A stretch of 64,000 nucleotides of DNA from Pegea sp. RAD2-039 (Eukaryota > Chordata > Thaliacea > Salpida > Salpidae): NCBI GenBank assembly GCA_034620365.1, contig JAQGEQ010000161.1, positions 558,001 to 622,000 on the forward strand. The letters are read 5' to 3'. This document shows positions 44,901 through 58,266 of the stretch, piece by piece (the first letter of the stretch is position 1; each line of letters begins with the position of its first letter). The notes below the pieces were generated by a model. It searched no databases and was not told the origin of the DNA. It saw nothing but the letters and a program-made list of their open reading frames with translations. Made by a program: the position numbers and the translations under genes.

Positions 44901-47900
44901 TACTAAAATCTGAGTTAGTTAGAAAAAGATATATCAGTAATTTACATTGTAAAAAGATGATGTTTTATTTCGAAGCTACTTACAAAGTTTTATTAAACAG
45001 TTATTTATTTTAGCAGTATATTCGAAAAATAGTTAACTTTCTTGATAATAAGATAAAAAGAACTTTAATTACTTGTAGGTTTATAGAGCTACTGCTGAAG
45101 AATTCTTAAAAGTTGCAGCAGGTAACAAATAATTAACATAAGATCTAATTTGTCTCAAAACTTATTTACAACTTTTCATTTAACTGAATCTATATTGTCA
45201 AAGGCACTTCAACAGAAGCTTCTAATTTTTTGAGTAAAACCGGAGATGGAATAATAAGAATCAGAGGGTTACCGTTCACAGCTACAGCTCAGGACATTGT
45301 AAGTAAACACTTCGATAGCATCTTTGTCTAAAAATGGTTCAACAATTTGTGCTGTTATCATAAAAATTAAAGAAATTCATATGATTCTAAGTAATTATAT
45401 TTATATTCTTTAATTGTAGTTAGCTTATAGACCTATAGATTTAAAACTGGTGATAAGTTCAGATGAAATAGGAAGTTTTTGCAGCAAGCGAGTTATGTTT
45501 TAAATCAAGCTTTTTTATATAATTAGCGATAAAGGAAACACATCTGTTATCAGAATAAATAATGACTCAAGAAAATGTGATTAATTTGTTGCTTCGTTAT
45601 ATTGCTTACACACAATGCTTTTCACTATCACAAATTTATACTTGTCCAACTTAAAAACAGAAAATATTTACTAACCTTAAGACTTTTTTCAATCTTTAGA
45701 TCTTATTGATAAAAAGGAAATAATAAAGTACAAATCATTTTCCTGATTGTAATTATATTAAGTTTGATATAATCAATCATCTTATGGTACTTGTAAAAAT
45801 GTTTTAAATGATTTTATTATTCAAAAAGGTTTATTTGGACTTAATTTGCTGCTTAAGGTAAAGTTTAATACAGCATCATACTTTATTGTAAACCTAACTA
45901 TTTTTATAATGTTGTGTTTATAGTAGAAAATAAAGTAAAAAAAAACATATCAAGATTATGTCAAATAAAAAACAAAAGCATTTTAAACATTCAAAACAAC
46001 TTATTATTGTTATTATTAAATTTCTTATTATTGATTTCTAAAAGATTATATTTATGAATCGTGCTTTTATAGATCCATTTCATTATTATTAATAAGTAAA
46101 CTGTTAAAGTTTTCTCTCAAACTTAAAATTTATAAACGTTTGCAAAAAGTTGCTTGTAAAAAGCAAATAAGAAGGTTTGAATAATGATTTGTTAAAAAGT
46201 CTTCATCTTCTGAACATTTTCTAGGCTAACTTTTTTGGTGAAGAGATACCTGTTGCGCACTCCGAAGACGGAATCTTGTTTGTTAAATACAGCGACGGAA
46301 AGTTTACTGGTGACGCATTTGTGCTTTTCGAAAACGAAAATGTGAGTTGACTTGTTTTAGCTTTCCGTAATTTGAAGACCCTAACTTAAATAACCCTGAA
46401 ATATTAACCTTTGTTTTAATTTTTTATTATTTTTAAATCAACAGTTTTGAGTTGTTTTTGAAAAGATAATTCGGCCCATCCATTTGTTTTTATAATCTTC
46501 AGCAAGTATATCTTGTTTTTAGACTGCAGCAAAAGCTTTGACAAAACATAAAGAAACTATTGGTAGCAGATACGTAGAAATCTTCAAAAGTACTGCAGCA
46601 GAAGTTCAACAGGTGAATAAAACAATTGTAAAGTTTAATTTTTTGAATTACTATTATCTATCACATGTGTATACAACTTATCATTAAAGCTGCAAAAAGA
46701 CTTTAATTTCTGAGTTGAAGTAAAAGCAAAGAAAACGATAAAAAGTAACAAACTTTATATTTTTATCGACCCAAAGCTGAAGAAATTTCAACGAATTTTT
46801 AAGATAACAATCGTATAATATAAATATAACTTTTAAAATAGCCTGTAACTTTTTTGTTTAAGTTATCTCATAACTTTTATATAAAGTATAGACTATCATA
46901 TCTTTAAATAAATGCTTATGGAGTATAATTAATAGATATTGAATTAATAGATATTGAATTAATAGATATTGAATTAATAGATATTGAATTAATAGATATT
47001 GAATTAATAGATACTGAATTAATAGATACTGAATTAATAGATATTGAATTAATAGATACTGAATTAATAGATATTGAATTAATAGATATTGAATTAATAG
47101 ATATTGAATTAATAGATATTGAATTAATAGATACTGAATTAATAGATATTGAATTATAAATATTGAATTAATAAATATTGAATTAATAGATATTGAATAA
47201 GCTTTTAAAAGTTTTTATTTTGATCCAGTGCAGATAAAATTATTTCTATATTAGTTATACTATAGATGAAATGTTTAAACAAATTAATGTTATGTATTTA
47301 TCTCAAATAAGTTTGCTCATATAAAAACTTAAAAACAAAGAGTATTGAATTGCTTGTAAAAAGTGACATCTTAAAGATTTATTTTTGTTTTGAGAAAGGT
47401 GTTATAAATGAATAAGTCACCAAAAACAATATTTCTTTTGCCTGGGGCAGTTATATTTAGTTTATATTTGTGTATATACTTTAGTGTTGTAGTATTTTAT
47501 GGGTTAAACTAGACTTTTCAGTATCTTATGCTAAGCACTTATCAAAGGCTGAAAAAGAATTTGGAAACTAAATCTTTTTATTAGTATGATTCTTTGTTTT
47601 AACAATTTGTAAAGTAGGAAAAAGTAAAATTGTGAAAGAAAAACAAACGCATTATGACAAAATTAGATTTATGCATATATATATTTATATAAAATATTTT
47701 AGTTTTGGTATTCTGAATAAAATAATTTAGAATGCTTAAAATAGTGTAGAATATATCAAAGATAAAAAAGAGTAATTTTTTGTGGCATTAGTAAAAGTTA
47801 AATTTTTTAGAAAATTTATTAACCACAGAATGAATCCTTTTTTTGAAATCTGAAGAAAACTTGAAATAAGGTTTTCAATTACATAATATAATATCTTAAC

Positions 47901-50900
47901 ATAATATTGACTAAATTTTGCTTAATAAAACTAATTTTACCAAAGTAAATTTTTATTAATCAAATTTTTAAAATAATAATATTGTAACTAATCACTAATT
48001 TTAAAATAAATTGTTTGGGTTGTTTTAAGATTATAATGGTAATAAAATTAGTAGGGCAAAAGCAGCATTGTTTTCCAATTCTTTTTTTGGCCTTATTACA
48101 AATGTTAACTTATTTTTTTAGAACTTTGATTCAGTTGATAGAATAAAAATAATTATGGTTATTTTTAATACTAATTTGGAAAAATTATTTTTAAAAAAGG
48201 CAAAGTTTATAGATATTAAATAACTTTCAATGTAGGTTTTTGTTAAAAAGACTTCTATTGAGCATAATAATAATATTTTGTAGCAATAAGTCAAACAAGT
48301 TTTAAGGTAGACAAAAACAATCTTTAAGCAGCCTTGAGCTAACAACTGTTGTTTGATGACGTCATTTGGAATTAGCTGTGTTGTTATTGGTTGTTAGTAT
48401 CTTTGATTAAAAAGTCACTTTGAAAAACACTGTGAAATATTTACCAAATTTGATGAGTAAAAACGTTCAAAAGAATTAAGAAAAAAACGTTGAAAAGTTG
48501 GTCGCCTGAAGGCATTTTATTTCGTCTCAAAATCGTTCAGAGTTTTTATTTGGTTTATTTGTCCAAGTAGTACATGCATTCACTGAACTACAAATTTGTT
48601 TCTTTTCTAAATCATTTGGTTTCATTATAAGCTAGGTTTGGTGATTGTGGAGCAAAAGTTCAGTTTACGTCTAATATTTAATCAACTTTTCATAAGTTAC
48701 AAAAGTTCTTGCTAAGTTGTTTACTTTTTTTGAAATAAGCTGATTGAACTTTGTAAGAAAATTTGTTCCAATTATTTGGAAAGCATTAACTTATGATATA
48801 TAATTAATAATAGTTGTTATTATAGAGTTATAAGCTGTATAAAGTTAAGAATAGTTTTATAATAGAGTTATGGTATTTATCATTTTCTAACAATAACAAA
48901 TGGAAGTTTTTAAATAAATATTTAAGTATATGATAAAAATTTGTTTATATTTTGAAAAATCGATCATCTATTACTAACAAGGGTTGTTTACTCGAGTAGA
49001 ATTTATAGTTCAATATTCATTTTCAAGTTATTCAATATGGTCCGAAAGTATAAGAAAAAATATTCGATAAAGCTGTATTGAGCAAATGTAAATTTCTATT
49101 TTTATAAGTACAATGTATAATGCCTGTAGGCTACTAACCATGTGAATTTGTATGCGTGCACCAACTTATTTTATGTTATTTAGGTTTTAAGTAGGTATAC
49201 GATATCAGCAATGGCTAAGCCTGGTAACTTTAACTACAATATTAATAATCAAGTGGTTTCAGCCAACTTAGTACAACATGCTCAAGCTACCAGCAGAAAC
49301 TGTGTTAGGTAAGTTTTGATAAACGTAAGATATAAATATTTATAAAAAGTCTAAATAAACGTAAATTAAACTACGTCATCACAGGAAATAAACTTCAAAC
49401 TGAAGAAAGCTTCACAAATATAAACTTTCCGAAACGATATTTTGATTAATTTATTTAAATATGTATAGTCCTGTTGACTTTTGCTAAAATTTACAAAATC
49501 TTATTTTAAAAGTCTTAAGATATATGCTTTAAAATGTTTGATAAAAAATATTTTCTATGTAGTAGCAACTAGATTTTGAATGAGATTATTTTTATAGATT
49601 GCGAGGTATGCCCTACTCCGCAACCGCAACTGATATTCAACACTTCTTAGGGCCTTTACAAAACGAAATTAAACCAAATGGAATACACTTCGTCATCAAT
49701 CAACAGGTTTGTTACTTTTCAACAAATCTAATGATTAAAACTTAAAAAGTCGAAAATGATTACAGATTTAAACTGTAGTTATATAGATACTATCAACGTC
49801 TTCATCTTTAAGAATTTATTAGTAAATAATCTCGATATTCAGGGAAGACCTTCTGGGGATGCATTTATTCAAATGATGTCGAGCACAGCTGCCTTACAAG
49901 CAGGACTAGATGTTTCGAAGGGTGGATGTCATAAAAAGCATATGGGAGAAAGATATGTTGAAGTTTTTCAATGTTCTTATGAAGAAATGCAAATGGTAAT
50001 GATGGGAGGAACTCTGAATCGAAACGGGATCATTCCTCCACCCTGTTTAAGTAAGCCCACTTCTTTATCAACTAACCTTCTTATCAATTACCAAAAACCG
50101 AAACAAACTTTGACGAGAAAAATTCTTATCAAATAAATCTTGTCTTTAAGTTGATATCTTCGATTGCCTCACATAAAAAACCTTCTTGTTTTGCTAGTGC
50201 TTGCATCTGAACGCCTCTCAATTCCCAACCCACCGATAACTCAACCAGCAGCATCCGCACAGATACCTTTTGCAACATTACCTGCAGCAGCACTACAACC
50301 CGCAACACCACCCCACCAACCTTGTTACATAATAACTCAACAAGGGGCACACTACTTTGTTCAATCCCTTCAACCAAACGCTCAACTTGCTTCTACTTTA
50401 TCTGCTGGTCCATCAGTTGATTTGATTCAACAACCAGCAGCTTTGCCAATCCAACAGCTAGTTTATCCTCATATTGTGGGAAATCCCCCGGTAAGATACA
50501 TTTTTAAGTGATTTTTTTTTTAATTTTCAAATTTTGTTTGTATTTAAATAAATATTTTACTCGTGCTTTTCAATTGTTGGTAGCAAATAATATAAACATA
50601 AATAAAATCACTTTCAATCAATGCTTGGTGTTTTTGGTGGCGATGCATGTTTGCAGGTGTGCTATTAGAATATTTAAAGGTGAATTTTAATGACCGGCTA
50701 ATAGTTAAAGAGCTTTATGCAATTTGTTTAAAGTACAATTACACAGGTTTTCATAAAACTGAAAAAATGGTGTTTATGAAGAGTTAACGTTTTGACTAAA
50801 TAATTCTCAATAATAATCTTAGTGAAAACTATTAATTAGGAATTAGACAAACTATATAAGCAAACTTCAAGTATATTCTAGTAGATGCAGTTAATTTCTT

Positions 50901-51337
50901 AAAGTTGAAACATAATGCCCTGTAGCATTTTATTAAAATTGATTTTCTCGTCGCTGTTTGCATAAACCGGTTTGACTATTTCCAATAAATTTTGCTACAC
51001 TTAAACGTACGCTTAATTACTACTTTAACTTCGACAACAACTAAATACTCTTAAAATATAAACCTTTCTCTGCAATCATCAACTAAACGAGTTGCTTGCA
51101 AGTTTAAGTCAGTTAGAAAACAAGCTATTTTTCCATTAAAAAACTGATTTTTAATATTAAAAAGTAGTGTTCAATTGTTAAGTTTGTATTTTAAAGAGTT
51201 TATTTTAAGGTTTGATGTTAGTAAATAAAAATTAAATACAGATTCAGACGTTATTTCCCCAACCAATCAACCAATCAGAGGTCGTAAAGCTCGCTTATCC
51301 GGATTATAACCAGGTCTCGCCCTCGATGATATATTAG
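41913..51337 (+). CDS. ESRP: Epithelial splicing regulatory protein (ESRP / Fusilli)
   Basis: Sixteen exons give about 704 residues (human ESRP1 has 681). The N-terminal part (exons 1-5) has [19 protein letters not shown] and [12 protein letters not shown], matching the RNase H-like N-terminal region of ESRPs. Three RNA-recognition motifs follow: [19 protein letters not shown] (from 44372), [16 protein letters not shown] (45204 on) and [19 protein letters not shown] (49598 on). Their closing strands include [28 protein letters not shown] and ERYVEV. The C-terminal tail (50198-51337) is rich in Gln, Pro and Ala, as in the family. ESRPs bind GU-rich RNA and set alternative exon choice in epithelia. 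Exon 4 ends at 43518 at a U12-type donor and exon 5 starts at 44161. Exons otherwise use GT-AG sites. Intron 11 is 2.6 kb and carries a minisatellite. The 5' end is uncertain. Confidence 0.93.
43519..44160 (+). other. Probable U12-type (minor spliceosome) intron in ESRP
   Basis: The donor reads GTATCCTTG, matching the U12 consensus GTATCCTT exactly. The sequence GTACTTGAC at 44138-44146 matches 7 of 9 positions of the U12 branch consensus TTCCTTRAC. Its branch A lies 15 bases from the AG at 44159-44160, within the tight spacing U12 introns need. Only this pair keeps the ESRP frame (phase 1 to phase 1); the more obvious TTTCAG at 44123-44128 does not. Confidence 0.72.
46928..47200. repeat. 15-bp minisatellite, about 18 copies, in ESRP intron 11
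   Basis: Tandem array of the unit AATAGATATTGAATT, nearly perfect for most of its length. Four units read ATACTG instead of ATATTG. The last units lose one or two bases (47150-47200). The array lies about 310 bases after the splice donor of exon 11. Confidence 0.95.
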
Positions 51338-53650
51338 AATTGTCTTTTCGGTAAGTTTTAAGAGTTTTATGTAAGATTATTTTCAATTATCCAAAGATTA
51401 TAATAGAGCTTATTTTTGGCAGGTTATTACCAGGCTTAAATGTTAAGGCAGAGTCTTCAGACTTCAAACTTATAGTAATTTAGAAAATTTTGTGTCTTTT
51501 GCTGGACGCTCAAATAACTGATATTATTTATTTATAACTAAGTTATCTGATTTAAATGATGTTATTTATTTTTGAAAATTTTTAGATTTTGAGAATCTCA
51601 TTAGTTACAGCTCTACAAGTGGCTCTCAGACTGTATTTATTTTCTTGTTTTGTTCTCACAATATTCGACTTTCAAAGTTTCATTTCTTTAGTTTTGTTTG
51701 TTTGTTGCTTGTTCAGTTTTATTTTTATTTTTATGTCAATTAGCAACTATTAACATTTGCAAAATATATTTCATCAACCAGTTAATTTTGTCAAAATATT
51801 TTAGTAATGAAATTAATAAATATTTCTGTATCTTTTATCAATTTTTGTCTATTGAAAGCCTTTATTAGTTTTGTGATGATTAATTTCTATAAAATTATGA
51901 ACAAGTGTTCTTACAAACTAAATCAAATGTTCTGTTGTCAAATATGAAGTTTTATTCTGCGTAATAAATTATATGAATTGAAAGTATCATTTAATAACAG
52001 GTTAAATCGAAAAATATTTCACCACAAATTAAAATTAAAGTTTTGAATTTCAATAATAGCAATCTTCTCCGTGCTATACAAACGACACATAATTACTTAC
52101 AATTGAATAAAAAAATGAACAATTTGTGACAATTTACTTCAGCATTTTTATTAAGAATAAGTTCCAGAACCTTCTCATGCCATCATTGCTTACTTTACTT
52201 GCAGTGTTTCTATTCTAGTGGTATTTCTGTAGTGTCCTCTCTTGGTCTATTAAAGAGCTTACCAAACTAAGTTGCAATCTTCAAACTTGGTATACTTGTC
52301 ATCTATAAATTGAAACTTTTTAAATCCATCTAACTTTGATGAATGATTTTTTTTGGTGGTTTCTTAAACAATGAAAAATTAATCTTAACAACACTGGTAA
52401 ATATAAAAATTGGTGATACATTTATATACAAAGTAAATAAAAACTTTATTTCTTGCATAGCATATTTACAACTGTTTTATATAATCTAATATTTAGGCTT
52501 ACTTCGGTAAACTTATTTTATTTTATTTAATATTGTTTTCCTCGAAGACTTTTGCATTTATTCTTTTATTTAACTGTTTTCAAACTTATTTGGCTGATTT
52601 AATAAAATTAATTGGTAGTTGTAAAAGATTTAACGAAAATGCTAATAAACGAACTTGCATATGATCATATATGTGTCAAGTTGACTCTCTTTACCTTGTG
52701 GGTGTTGTGCTTATGCAGAGGTATGTTGCAACATATTAAAAAGCGGTTCTTTGCAAAGTTAGTTGATCGCTATTTATCTATTTCAGTAAACTATTTAGAT
52801 GTTTTAATTTTAATTGTATTCTTAATTTAAGTTTATTTAAAACATTTCAGGAAGGAAAATCAAATCAGAAATACAAAAAGTTTTCACAAGTTATATTTAT
52901 TATGGGTAAAATACTTGTGAATAGCTTATTACATTTTGGGTTGTTATATTAAGATTCTTCTTCATATATTTTTAGTAAAATCTTGAAAACAATTTATGTA
53001 ACAAAAATATTGTTCTTCACCAAAACCCACGACAAAAGGTTAATTAAAACCAGAAAAACTGGTTTCAAGCTTATTTAACATTTGGATCTATAAGATAACT
53101 CGATCCACAAAAAATCTGTTTCATATGAAGTTTGTCCAGCAAATATAATATGCGATTGGTACTCAGTAGTGCTTAGGACTAGTCTGCTTCTAGCAGCATA
53201 TCAAAAGTGTCTCCAGTGACTGTGTATGATCCTAAAAGTCAAAAAGCCTGACTGGATTTCGAACTTAAAACCTTCTCTATATTCTACTTATTTAATCATA
53301 CAGTTAATAAATCGTTTCTTGTTTTTAAAATGTCTCTAAAATATGTTTTGTTCTTCAAATACATCTTTGATTAAACCTAAAAGAAAGAAACACCAGTTTT
53401 GCTAAAATGGCTTTTTATTTTTAATTTTATTATTTATTTTATAAACAAACTTGTTTAAATGATAAAAGACCGATTTATCTTATATATATAATAAATGTTT
53501 CTATTTTCTACATATTAAGTTTGAGAGCTTGAACTAATTTTTGTTATTGTATCAAACATATTTAGATCGATGAACGTTTATGTTTTTGTTTCTATAAAAT
53601 GTGTATCAACTGTAGTTAATTCTTGCATAAATAAAGATTTAAGTTTAAAA
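51338..53650. other. ESRP 3' region and AT-rich intergenic gap
   Basis: Likely ESRP 3'UTR, then AT-rich sequence. Short open frames around 52600-52830 have no splice support or domain. No repeat from this window is recognised until 53651. Confidence 0.5.
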
Positions 53651-53805
53651 TTGATTATTTGTTTATTTATTTCAATAAATACGAAGGATGGTACCTGAAG
53701 AGAGTACATCCCGATAACATACATTTTCACAAATAATATCTATTAAGTCAGAAATATAGAAAGCAAAAAAAGTAACGCATGGCATTTCATTTATAGATAA
53801 AACAA
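53651..53805 (-). mobile_element. LINE 3' end fragment (same family as 10540 and 31385)
   Basis: Reads, like 31385 onward, TTTATTTATTTCAATAAA, then a GG-TACCTGAAGAGAGTACA block and the ACATTTTCACAAATAA block. These are the reverse complement of the last ~150 bases of the LINE ending at 11878. Only the 3' end is present, a typical heavily 5'-truncated insertion. Confidence 0.75.
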
Positions 53806-54386
53806 TTTAATCAAATGAATTAGAAAGTAACTTTTCATACATTAGGAAATATATTTTAGAAACTAAGATGTTTGTAATGCTTTATTTTCAGTTAAATGAT
53901 TTTTTTGAAATTATTTTCAATCTTTTATACAAAATAGTTATAAATGTGTATTAATCCTTTTATTAAGCAGGACATTTTAATTTATTTATGAAAATTTTCG
54001 TAATTTATTTATTCGTTTTAAACCAAATTATAAAATACTTTGTTAACTTTGATTTACTTTTTTTTAATATAAGAACTACATGCAAAATTTATAATTTAAA
54101 GTGTACCTAATCGATTGATTTAAAACTGGACACATAGAATAACAAAAACGAGCTTTTTTATGCTATTGAAAGACTTAAATTTCAACCGCTAGGTCGCGCT
54201 GCCAGATAGTTCTAACGGCCACTTGTAAACTTTGATGAAATTTTTTTGATAAAAAACCAACAAATTTAAATCATCAAAAAAAGCTTTGTTGAAACTAATA
54301 ATTGATAAAGAGAAAAAATAATAAAGTAAATAATAAAAAGGGTATTTTAATAGGAAAGACATTTAATAAAGATGCCAAAAAGTTGA
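53806..54386. other. Intergenic stretch
   Basis: AT-rich, lying downstream of the minus-strand LRR gene. Nothing is recognised. Confidence 0.5.
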
Positions 54387-55611
54387 TCAACAGTTGTTAT
54401 CTTCATCTAAAATCTCACGGATTGTAGATGGTAGATTATAACATCTTTGCAGTTTTAGATATCTACTAATTATTGATGTTTCATGAGATCTGATTTGCTG
54501 AAACATTCCACAATCACAGAACCATTTATTTCTACTCAAAACCACAAAACTCAAAGATGTGATGTTTAATGGCCAGTAATACTTCCAGTGTCTTAACCTC
54601 CAGGATTCTTGTTGATCTTCTACTGGAAGAATGTTGCATTCAGAAGAAAGAGTTTCAGAAGAGATACATTGAAGAGAGTTAGAACGAAGATTGAGATTAG
54701 TGAGATGAGGGCATCCAGAAAATGATTTTGAAGAAATATAATTAATGAGGTTGTTAGAAAGGTCGATTTTTGTCAAAAATTTTCCGGTTGTCACGAAAGT
54801 AAACTTTTCAATTTTTCTGAAAATAAAAGATTAATTTTAAGAAGAAATCATCAACTTCCAAGTTTTTTTTTTAATTTTCAATTTTAAACGCAATTTTTGA
54901 AATTGGAAAACAATGATCTTACTTGAGGATATTTCCACTCAAAAGTACTTCTTTTAAGTGATGGAAATGCATAAAAAATCCACTTTCGACACTTTCAATC
55001 TGGTTGTCACGCAAATCTATTTCACGCAGACCCCGCAAAGCGTTATAAGGACCATTAGTGTCAAAATAATTCAAATGTTGAAAACGGTTAAAACGTAACT
55101 TTAAATTTTGGAGCAAATAGCTATAGTGGCGGGAATGGAAAAAATTGAGTTTATTAAAATCCCAGAAACGATTTCGATTTAATACAAGTGTTTTCACGTT
55201 CGACCAGGCAATTAAAAGGCAATCAGGCAGATAGCTAAGCTGATTACCGGTTAAATCGACTGTATACAACTGAAAAAAAAATCTTCTTATGTGGCGACAT
55301 TGCTTTTGAAGAAGTGGATCTTTTGTGGAATCAGATACGTTAATTCTTGTAATGTAATTGTATCGAACTCTTAATTCTTTTAAATATAAACTGGTTGATA
55401 TTTGATTGACGTTTAGATTTTGAAGAAGATTGCCATCAAAGTTGATAATTGTAGTCCATTCTGGAATTCCAGTTGGAAATTGAATCATTTGTCGAGTGTT
55501 ACAGTCTAATAAATGATCAGTTGCGAAGTTATCACATAGGCACAAGTTTGGACAGGCAAATACTTCTATGTTTGTTGCAATAGATATTAAAAATATCAAA
55601 ATCCACTCCAT
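54387..55611 (-). CDS. Secreted leucine-rich-repeat protein, about 372 aa
   Basis: Two exons (54923-55611 and 54387-54816) joined by a 106-bp intron. A signal peptide (MEWILIFLISIATNIEVFA) is followed by an LRR N-cap with the Cys pattern CPNLCLCDN...LLDC. About seven leucine-rich repeats follow, for example LYTVDLTGNQLSYLPDCLL, LREIDLRDNQIESVESGFF and LTKIDLSNNLINYISSKSF. An LRR C-cap begins NKWFCDCGMF and the protein ends shortly after with DEDNNC. There is no membrane helix or long tail, so it is probably extracellular. LRR architecture alone does not fix a function; Slit, Trk-like or chaoptin-like families are alternatives. An acceptor (AATTCTTTTTAG) lies 7 bases before the ATG. Confidence 0.88.
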
Positions 55612-55618
55612 AATCAGA

Positions 55619-56328
55619 CTAAAAAGAATTAAAGATTAAAATATCATTAAGAGCTTATTTGATAAAAGTATATTATTTAAAGCTTTGATAAAAAACTAGA
55701 AAATAATTAAAAAACTGCCGCTTACTTTCAGTGTTACACGAAGAAAATCAAATGAAACTGCTAACTATACTCAAGATTTCTGACTTTAAACTAATAAAAG
55801 CTGAATACAAACTTCGAGGCCGAGTTTTAAAGCAGACAATTCAATTTTAGATAAATTGTTTTGAAAACTCATAAACTTAAAAACCTCTGAGAGGTGTTTG
55901 TACAATTTTACGTTTTACTTATTTTCATTCAAAGTATCTTTACTTTAAATAGCTTTTCGCTTCATTGCTTTTGAATTATTTGTTTTTGCCAAAAAAAAAC
56001 CTTTTCATTGTAATTGTAGGTGAGCTTATCTTATGAGTAAGAGTTATAAGAGTTTAAAATGTTAAAAACTACTATGGATGTAACGATGTAGAAACTAGAA
56101 AAACGTTTCAAACTCTATAAATTTAAAATATTTTTTATTTCATTAGTTTAATTTTCGAAACATCTCTTTTTAAGTAATTACATGAATTAGAAATAAATTC
56201 ATTACAAGACAACGATATCTTTAAGCTGAGTATTTTAATCTTTGACTTGAAACAAGTTTACTTTACGATTAATATTTACCTGAAAAATTACCTAACAAAC
56301 AAGTAAACCAATAAATATTTTTCAGTTT
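55619..56328. other. Intergenic stretch before the Kunitz array
   Basis: AT-rich, with no supported feature. It ends where the duplicated 2.7 kb unit begins. Confidence 0.5.
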
Positions 56329-57386
56329 TTCAGTTTACAGAGCAAAGCTTTTGTTAAAAGGTTTTTCTGCTACACCAAAACCTTTAGAACAAACTAAACT
56401 AGCAAACATTTTTTGACATGACTCTTAAATTCATAGAAATGATCTTCTAAACGGATATATAAGATTTAAAGTTCAGTTAAAGTTTTTTAACAACAACTAA
56501 CTGGTTTGCATAAGTAGGTTTAGATGAAGCGATCAGTTACATCATTAAATGTCATTTCTTGAACTGGTTTAAATCTATTAGAAAGTCAAAATACTTTCAA
56601 AAAACTTTTATAGATGTTACCTAATCAACTTTTATTAAAACTATATGATATGAAAGTTAAAAGTATCATTCTTAACAAGATTTAATTTTTTTTTAATTTT
56701 GTGTTATTTAGCCTGTTCAACGTTTAAAACATTTAGTTCACCGGAAGGTGCTCTTAATTGAAAAGAATTTAAAACTAATTTAGTGATACAACATGATAAA
56801 TAACAAACTATGATTCTTTTTGGATAAACACAATAAAAAAGTTTTGCAATTTATAAACAAGTTTTAATTTTATTTTGTACAACGTTTTTTACAACAAAAA
56901 TATAGTTACTCGATTTTTATTATTTAAACTGACAACTAAATTCACATTTTAATATAACCATAATCCAAAAACAACTATAGCAGATCTTATGATTTTATGT
57001 TCTGAATTTAAGTACATTTTTATTTTGAAATTTACTAATAAATAATCAAATTTTATGGATGATTGTGATTTGGGTTTTCAGTTATTCTTAAGTTATTTGT
57101 CATCTATTCCAAACGTTTTAATAAAAATTGTCTAGATGATATCTAACTTGTAAATATTATAAACACAACAGTAGTATAAAACCCTGTTTCAACAGCTTTC
57201 GAACGGCGCAAGAAACAAACTATACAAACCAAGCCAGATTTAACATTACTGTTTATCACAATAGACAGTTTTAATGAATTTGTTTTAATTAAATGACTTT
57301 AAGTAATTGACTATCTTTGTAAAGAGATCATGCTAATTGGAAACTCATTAGTCAGCAATAATAGATCAATTAAAAGGTTAGTTTTA

Positions 57387-57394
57387 TATATAAA
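57387..57394 (+). promoter_or_regulatory. TATA box of Kunitz gene 1
   Basis: TATATAAA followed by G, 67 bases before the ATG at 57454. An initiator-like GTCAATT lies about 26 bases downstream. Unlike most genes here, no splice acceptor precedes the start codon. The same element is conserved at 60121 in unit 2. Confidence 0.7.
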
Positions 57395-57453
57395 GCCACA
57401 ACAGTTAGTCAATTTTTACTTTTGATAAAATCTATCTAAAAGAAATAAGAAAA

Positions 57454-58266
57454 ATGAAAGTCGTTGCTTTTCTATTTTTTGTGATTTGCTTCACTTTGGT
57501 TGTAGCTGATTCCCAGTAAGCATTAATTTGTAAATAATTTCAAAATAATTTCAACTTCTTGTGTGAGTTTGTTATAATTAGAAATATATTGATTTTCAAA
57601 CTTGCTTTAATGTCATTAAAAGAAAAACCTAATCTTTTAATTTATTTTTTTTACAACTTTGTATGTTACAAAAGTTATTTTTAATTAGTATTTGAGACTA
57701 TGAATTAAGACTTTGCTTGTATGTATTCTCGTTATCTATTTAAGGATGGTATTGTAAAAGCAAATAATTTAACTTGATTGATTGATAAACAATTTTGTTA
57801 AAATGTATCAATGTCTTCTAGCAAATAAATATGTTTGAAACCAAATGTTTAGATCTAAGATCGAATTTTTGATCTAAAGTTTTACCAAACAATTAAATGA
57901 ACTAAATAAACTTGTAATGATTATCCTTAAATTTGAATTACAAATTGATAATTACAGAAATCAACTTTCTGAAACTGAAAAGGATTTTTTCCTAATTAGG
58001 CCGCGTCTTCCTCCTCCTTTTGTGTCAAGACCAGGTAATACAACATAAACGAATAAAATTTCTAAAAATTTCAACCTTTTACAGCCCGTTGTCTTCAACG
58101 AAAAGTTATTGGGTTCTGTAGAGCTAATTTTGCACGATATTATTATAATTCAAGAGTTGGAAGATGCTTACGATTTAACTATGGAGGTTGCCAGGGAAAT
58201 AGTAACAATTTTTACTCACATGAGCAATGTAGTAAAACTTGTATTCATGTTTCTATTTATTATTAA
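57454..58266 (+). CDS. Secreted single-domain Kunitz protease inhibitor, copy 1 (P1 Arg)
   Basis: Three exons (57454-57515, 57958-58034, 58085-58266) encode 106 residues. A hydrophobic signal peptide starts [14 protein letters not shown] Pro-rich linker ([12 protein letters not shown]) comes next, then one Kunitz domain. The six cysteines fit the Kunitz spacing exactly (C-x8-C-x15-C-x7-C-x12-C-x3-C), with FNYGGC as the family signature. The residue after the second cysteine, the P1 site that enters the protease, is Arg, typical of trypsin-like targets. Kunitz domains also occur in arthropod salivary and venom proteins, where some act on channels; nothing here shows which role applies. Intron 2 is 50 bp. 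It differs from copy 2 mainly in the reactive loop and linker. Confidence 0.95.

Noticed and set aside
46928-47200. Regular repeats resembling a CRISPR array
   Set aside because: Units are 15 bp and directly abutting with no spacers; the region is an intron of an animal gene.
53150-53280. Less AT-rich patch that looks like a decayed repeat
   Set aside because: I could not match it to any other segment in the window or to a tRNA-like head.
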